Of a DNA stretch of 8,017 bases, positions 6,411 through 8,017 are shown in pieces. Both the position numbers and the translations under genes were made by a program. Positions within the stretch are counted from its first letter, which is position 1. Each line of letters starts with the position of its first letter. This DNA is from an uncultured Mollicutes bacterium (GTDB lineage Bacteria > Bacillota_I > Bacilli_A > RFN20 > CAG-826). The stretch lies in contig CALBGF010000148.1 of the NCBI GenBank assembly GCA_937893635.1, positions 1 through 8,017 on the forward strand, read 5' to 3'. The notes under the pieces are model-generated. The model was not told the DNA's origin. It ran no database searches and worked only from the letters and a program-made list of their open reading frames with translations.

Positions 6411-6437
6411 GTGACTTTATATATTTACCCATATAAT
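6411..6437 (+). promoter_or_regulatory. Promoter of the plus-strand paralogue pair
   Basis: A perfect TATAAT at 6432-6437 lies about 20 bp upstream of the first plus-strand start. The best -35 candidate is GTGACT at 6411-6416 (four of six matches), with a short 15-bp spacer. It occupies the same few bases as the -35 region of the divergent WYL promoter, so the two promoters are back to back. Confidence 0.45.
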
Positions 6438-6456
6438 AGAATGTGGAGGGAATTTT

Positions 6457-7221
6457 ATGAAAAATTTTATAACTTTTTATGAGGTGCTAAGAACTTGTGA
6501 TTTAATTAAACTAGAAAACGAAATAGCAAAAACATATAGTGAATGTAACAAAATAGAAAAAAGAAAATGGATTAATAAAACATTTATTTTTATGGGAGAA
6601 TTATTAATGCTTACTCCTAGTAAAATAAATAGTAATAAAGTTTTACTTTTTAAAGAGAGTAATCATAGTATTATTTATAATAACTCTTTTTTCGTATATT
6701 ATAATGATTTAGAAAAAATCAAATGCACCTTTTATAGCAAAAAAGAATTGAATACTAAAAGCCTTGATCAGCTTAAAATAATTTCAAATAAATTATCTAA
6801 ATTAACTAATACTATTACTACATATGATTATAGTTATGATTCATTAAAAAAAATTGTTTCATATATAATGCCTATATCATTATTCAAACGTTATTCTAAA
6901 GAAAAAGTAGTCGCGGATATTTTGTATGAATTAACTTTTTTTGGAATAATATTAGAAAATAATGAAAAAAACAAAAAACAAAAAAAGGAAAATATCAAAT
7001 CGATAATAGCAGAAATAAAAAAAGAGCAAAATGAAATAATAAAACAAAAAGAACAAAATACGAAGCAAGAAAAAAGCAAAGAGCAAACAATAAAGATTCC
7101 TACTAAAGAAGAAATTATAAAAGAGAAAAACAATGAAATTGGATCGATTTTAGATACTTATACAAAAATCAAAGTTTTAAATATTGCCGCAGCGGCAAAA
7201 GAGATGGAAAAAAGCAACTAA
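6457..7221 (+). CDS. DUF6557-like protein with a highly charged coiled C-terminal tail
   Basis: This 254-residue protein has two parts. Residues 1-165 form a globular domain shared with the next gene: ITFYEVLRTCDLIKLENEI at 5-23, MGELLMLTP at 46-54, CTFYSKKEL at 90-98 and the strong motif YSKEKVVADILYELTFFGI at 146-164. The closing 'L.E(L/M)TFFG(I/F)' motif and the 'TF.e.E' segment resemble what I remember of the DUF6557 family, whose function is unknown; this needs a profile search. Residues 167-228 are dominated by Lys, Glu, Gln and Asn, probably an extended helix or coiled coil. A short alanine-rich end (NIAAAAKEMEKSN) follows. There is no signal peptide or membrane span. GGAGGG at 6444-6449, with a seven-base spacer, supports the ATG at 6457. 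It is divergent from the WYL regulator and is followed 47 bp later by its paralogue. Confidence 0.75.
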   Translation: MKNFITFYEVLRTCDLIKLENEIAKTYSECNKIEKRKWINKTFIFMGELLMLTPSKINSNKVLLFKESNHSIIYNNSFFVYYNDLEKIKCTFYSKKELNTKSLDQLKIISNKLSKLTNTITTYDYSYDSLKKIVSYIMPISLFKRYSKEKVVADILYELTFFGIILENNEKNKKQKKENIKSIIAEIKKEQNEIIKQKEQNTKQEKSKEQTIKIPTKEEIIKEKNNEIGSILDTYTKIKVLNIAAAAKEMEKSN

Positions 7222-7230
7222 AAATCACCA

Positions 7231-7252
7231 AACTATCAGTTGACGGATAGTT
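7231..7252 (+). repeat. Small hairpin just before the second paralogue's ribosome binding site
   Basis: AACTATC (7231-7237) and GATAGTT (7246-7252) are perfect 7-bp inverted arms around an eight-base loop. The element sits in the 47-bp gap between the paralogues and ends five bases before AGGA (7257-7260). There is no T-tract, so it is not a standard terminator. It could modulate translation or mRNA stability. Confidence 0.35.
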
Positions 7253-7268
7253 CGAAAGGAAAATGTAT

Positions 7269-7967
7269 ATGAAAAGATATATCACTTTATATAATGCAAT
7301 AAAAAAATGCGATATAGTTAAATTAGAAAAAGAAATAGAAAAAACATTTGAATATGATAAAGAAAATAAACTTTCTTCTACTTATGTCACATTAGTATTT
7401 ATTGGTGAATTATTAGCACTTAAACCATTAAGAACTAAAAAGAAAACCATTTTATTTCATGAAAGGATAGATGGTCATACCGATACTACTTGCATTGAAT
7501 ATGATGAATTAGTAAATATTCAATGTGATTTTTGTGATATAAAAGAATTAGGTAAAAAAAGTATTGATGAATTAAATAATTTTGTTACCAAGTTAGATAA
7601 TATTATACCTTTTGAATTTTGTTCATATATGCTTGTTCCAACTAGAAAAATCTTATCATATTTAATTCCATATTCGCTTATAGAAAAGTATTCTATTGAA
7701 GAAATAGTTGCTTCTTCTCTTCACGAACTTTCTTTTTTTGGAATTAATGTTAATAAAATAGACAAAATGAAAAATTCTTTTCTTGATATTCCAAAAACAA
7801 ATATAAAAAAGCATCAACTGGAAAATACCATAGATTTACCAGTTGACGCAGAACATTCAATTAAAATATCCGTAAGCGTAAAAAAAGCCGTCTGTTTAAT
7901 TAGACGACTTTTTGCTAAACATCAATTGAATATTTTTAGACCAAGGCAAATAATCAATAGGATTTAA
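7269..7967 (+). CDS. Second DUF6557-like paralogue, truncated by IS66 insertion (chimeric tail)
   Basis: The native part is residues 1-201 (to base 7871). It aligns along its length with the preceding gene product: MKRYITLYNAIKKCDIVKLE against MKNFITFYEVLRTCDLIKLE, IGELLALKP against MGELLMLTP, and YSIEEIVASSLHELSFFGI against YSKEKVVADILYELTFFGI. From base 7872 the frame reads into the end of an IS66-family element for 31 more codons (VSVKKAVCLIRRLF and onward), which includes a terminator hairpin. That tail is not a genuine protein segment, and the original C-terminus is lost or lies beyond the element. An ATG at 7263 is also in frame, but it is only two bases from AGGA (7257-7260). The ATG at 7269 has eight-base spacing and aligns with the paralogue's start. 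The conserved domain is intact, so a shortened protein might still work. Confidence 0.75.
   Translation: MKRYITLYNAIKKCDIVKLEKEIEKTFEYDKENKLSSTYVTLVFIGELLALKPLRTKKKTILFHERIDGHTDTTCIEYDELVNIQCDFCDIKELGKKSIDELNNFVTKLDNIIPFEFCSYMLVPTRKILSYLIPYSLIEKYSIEEIVASSLHELSFFGINVNKIDKMKNSFLDIPKTNIKKHQLENTIDLPVDAEHSIKISVSVKKAVCLIRRLFAKHQLNIFRPRQIINRI
7811..7849. repeat. Long imperfect hairpin within the truncated paralogue
   Basis: GCATCAACTGGAAAAT (7811-7826) pairs with ATTTACCAGTTGACGC (7834-7849) with two mismatches and a seven-base loop. It lies inside coding sequence, 22 bp before the IS66 boundary. Its right arm contains CAGTTGACG, which also occurs at 7237-7245 in the hairpin between the two paralogues. 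Confidence 0.4.
7880..7913. terminator. Bidirectional terminator hairpin at the IS66 transposase stop
   Basis: On the minus strand, AGTCGTCT and AGACGGCT form an 8-bp stem with one G-U pair, followed by seven T residues (7886-7880). The transposase stop codon TAA lies in the loop. On the plus strand the same stem has one C-A mismatch and is followed by five T residues (7909-7913). It could therefore also block transcription running in from the truncated paralogue. Confidence 0.6.
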
Positions 7968-8017
7968 ATTGTTTTTACTTCCAAATTCATTAAATAAGTA
8001 TATTAAGTAATCTTCAG
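7896..8017 (-). CDS. tnpC: IS66-family transposase, C-terminal fragment
   Basis: Complete codons run from 8015 to the TAA at 7898-7896 and give 39 residues: EDYLIYLFNEFGSK, then NNLNPIDYLPWSKNIQ and a short basic end. The arrangement 'YL.yl...f......i.dyLPWs' matches the end of IS66-type TnpC transposases (IS66 C-terminal domain). There a helix containing YL is followed by a conserved LPWN or LPWS near the stop. The upstream catalytic DDE region lies outside the window, so activity cannot be judged. Its position 24 bp inside the element end is normal for this family. The gene is antisense to the chimeric tail of the interrupted paralogue. Confidence 0.65.
   Translation of the reverse strand, partial: EDYLIYLFNEFGSKNNLNPIDYLPWSKNIQLMFSKKSSN

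Larger units (their letters stand above)
7872..8017 (-). mobile_element. End of an IS66-family insertion sequence (continues past the right edge)
   Basis: The element end begins at 7872 with GTAAGCGTAAAAAAAGCC. IS66-family terminal repeats characteristically start with GTAA, often GTAAGCG. Twenty-four bases inside it is the stop codon of a minus-strand frame that looks like an IS66 transposase C-terminus. Homology between the plus-strand paralogues stops before this point. IS66 elements normally duplicate 8 bp of target; the copy here would be AAATATCC (7864-7871), with the partner beyond the window. The element's other genes and opposite end are not visible. Confidence 0.7.

Noticed and set aside
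6891..7133. Minus-strand 80-residue hydrophobic frame (Phe/Ser/Ile-rich)
   Set aside because: It is the antisense of the Lys/Glu-rich tail of the plus-strand paralogue. Antisense of AAA/GAA codons gives TTT/TTC, so the apparent membrane protein is an artefact of composition.
7231..7252. Intrinsic terminator between the plus-strand paralogues
   Set aside because: The stem is only seven pairs, AT-rich, and has no following T-tract. A ribosome binding site follows instead.
7872..7967. The last 31 residues of the second paralogue as a genuine protein domain
   Set aside because: They begin exactly at the IS66 terminal GTAAGCG, run through a terminator hairpin, and are antisense to the transposase C-terminus.
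1..8017. CRISPR array, tRNA or rRNA genes
   Set aside because: No regularly spaced direct repeats were seen, and no cloverleaf or rRNA-like GC-rich segment. Non-coding gaps are all shorter than 170 bp.

Overview
The window is strongly AT-rich. It has AAGGAG-type ribosome binding sites, TATAAT promoters, mostly TAA stops and TGG as the tryptophan codon. This points to a low-GC Bacillota-type bacterium, perhaps a gut Erysipelotrichia- or Mollicutes-related lineage, using the standard code. That placement is an inference from base composition and gene style. The content is accessory rather than housekeeping.

Layout. (1) Positions 1-21 hold the first seven codons of a minus-strand gene running off the left edge. 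It has a good ribosome binding site and about 160 bp of non-coding DNA upstream. (2) Positions 185-3314 form a compact minus-strand operon. In transcription order it encodes a 63-residue bipolar small protein, a 211-residue protein of unknown family, an SGNH/GDSL esterase-type hydrolase, an ADP-ribosylglycohydrolase and a BspA-type leucine-rich-repeat protein. Its promoter (3341-3369) abuts the terminator of the operon upstream. (3) Positions 3454-6309 form a second minus-strand operon: a divergent WYL-type helix-turn-helix regulator followed by two proteins of unknown family. These two are diverged paralogues of the 211-residue protein of operon 2, so one family occurs three times across two adjacent operons. 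(4) Positions 6310-6456 are a divergent control region. (5) On the plus strand, two tandem paralogues (6457-7221 and 7269 onward) resemble what I remember of the DUF6557 family. The second is cut after 201 codons by an IS66-family insertion sequence. The element's end is at 7872 (GTAAGCG), and the 3' end of its transposase lies on the minus strand up to the right edge. A reading frame continues 31 codons into the element, giving a chimeric C-terminus.

How the genes may work together. The WYL protein probably controls its own operon, and possibly the divergent pair, through the shared 147-bp region. The ADP-ribosylglycohydrolase and SGNH hydrolase keep their catalytic motifs and sit 4 nt apart, so removal of ADP-ribose and of ester groups from a common target or signalling molecule is a reasonable but untested idea. 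No function can be given to the three-member paralogue family, the 63-residue protein or the plus-strand pair from sequence alone. I saw no tRNA, rRNA or CRISPR array.
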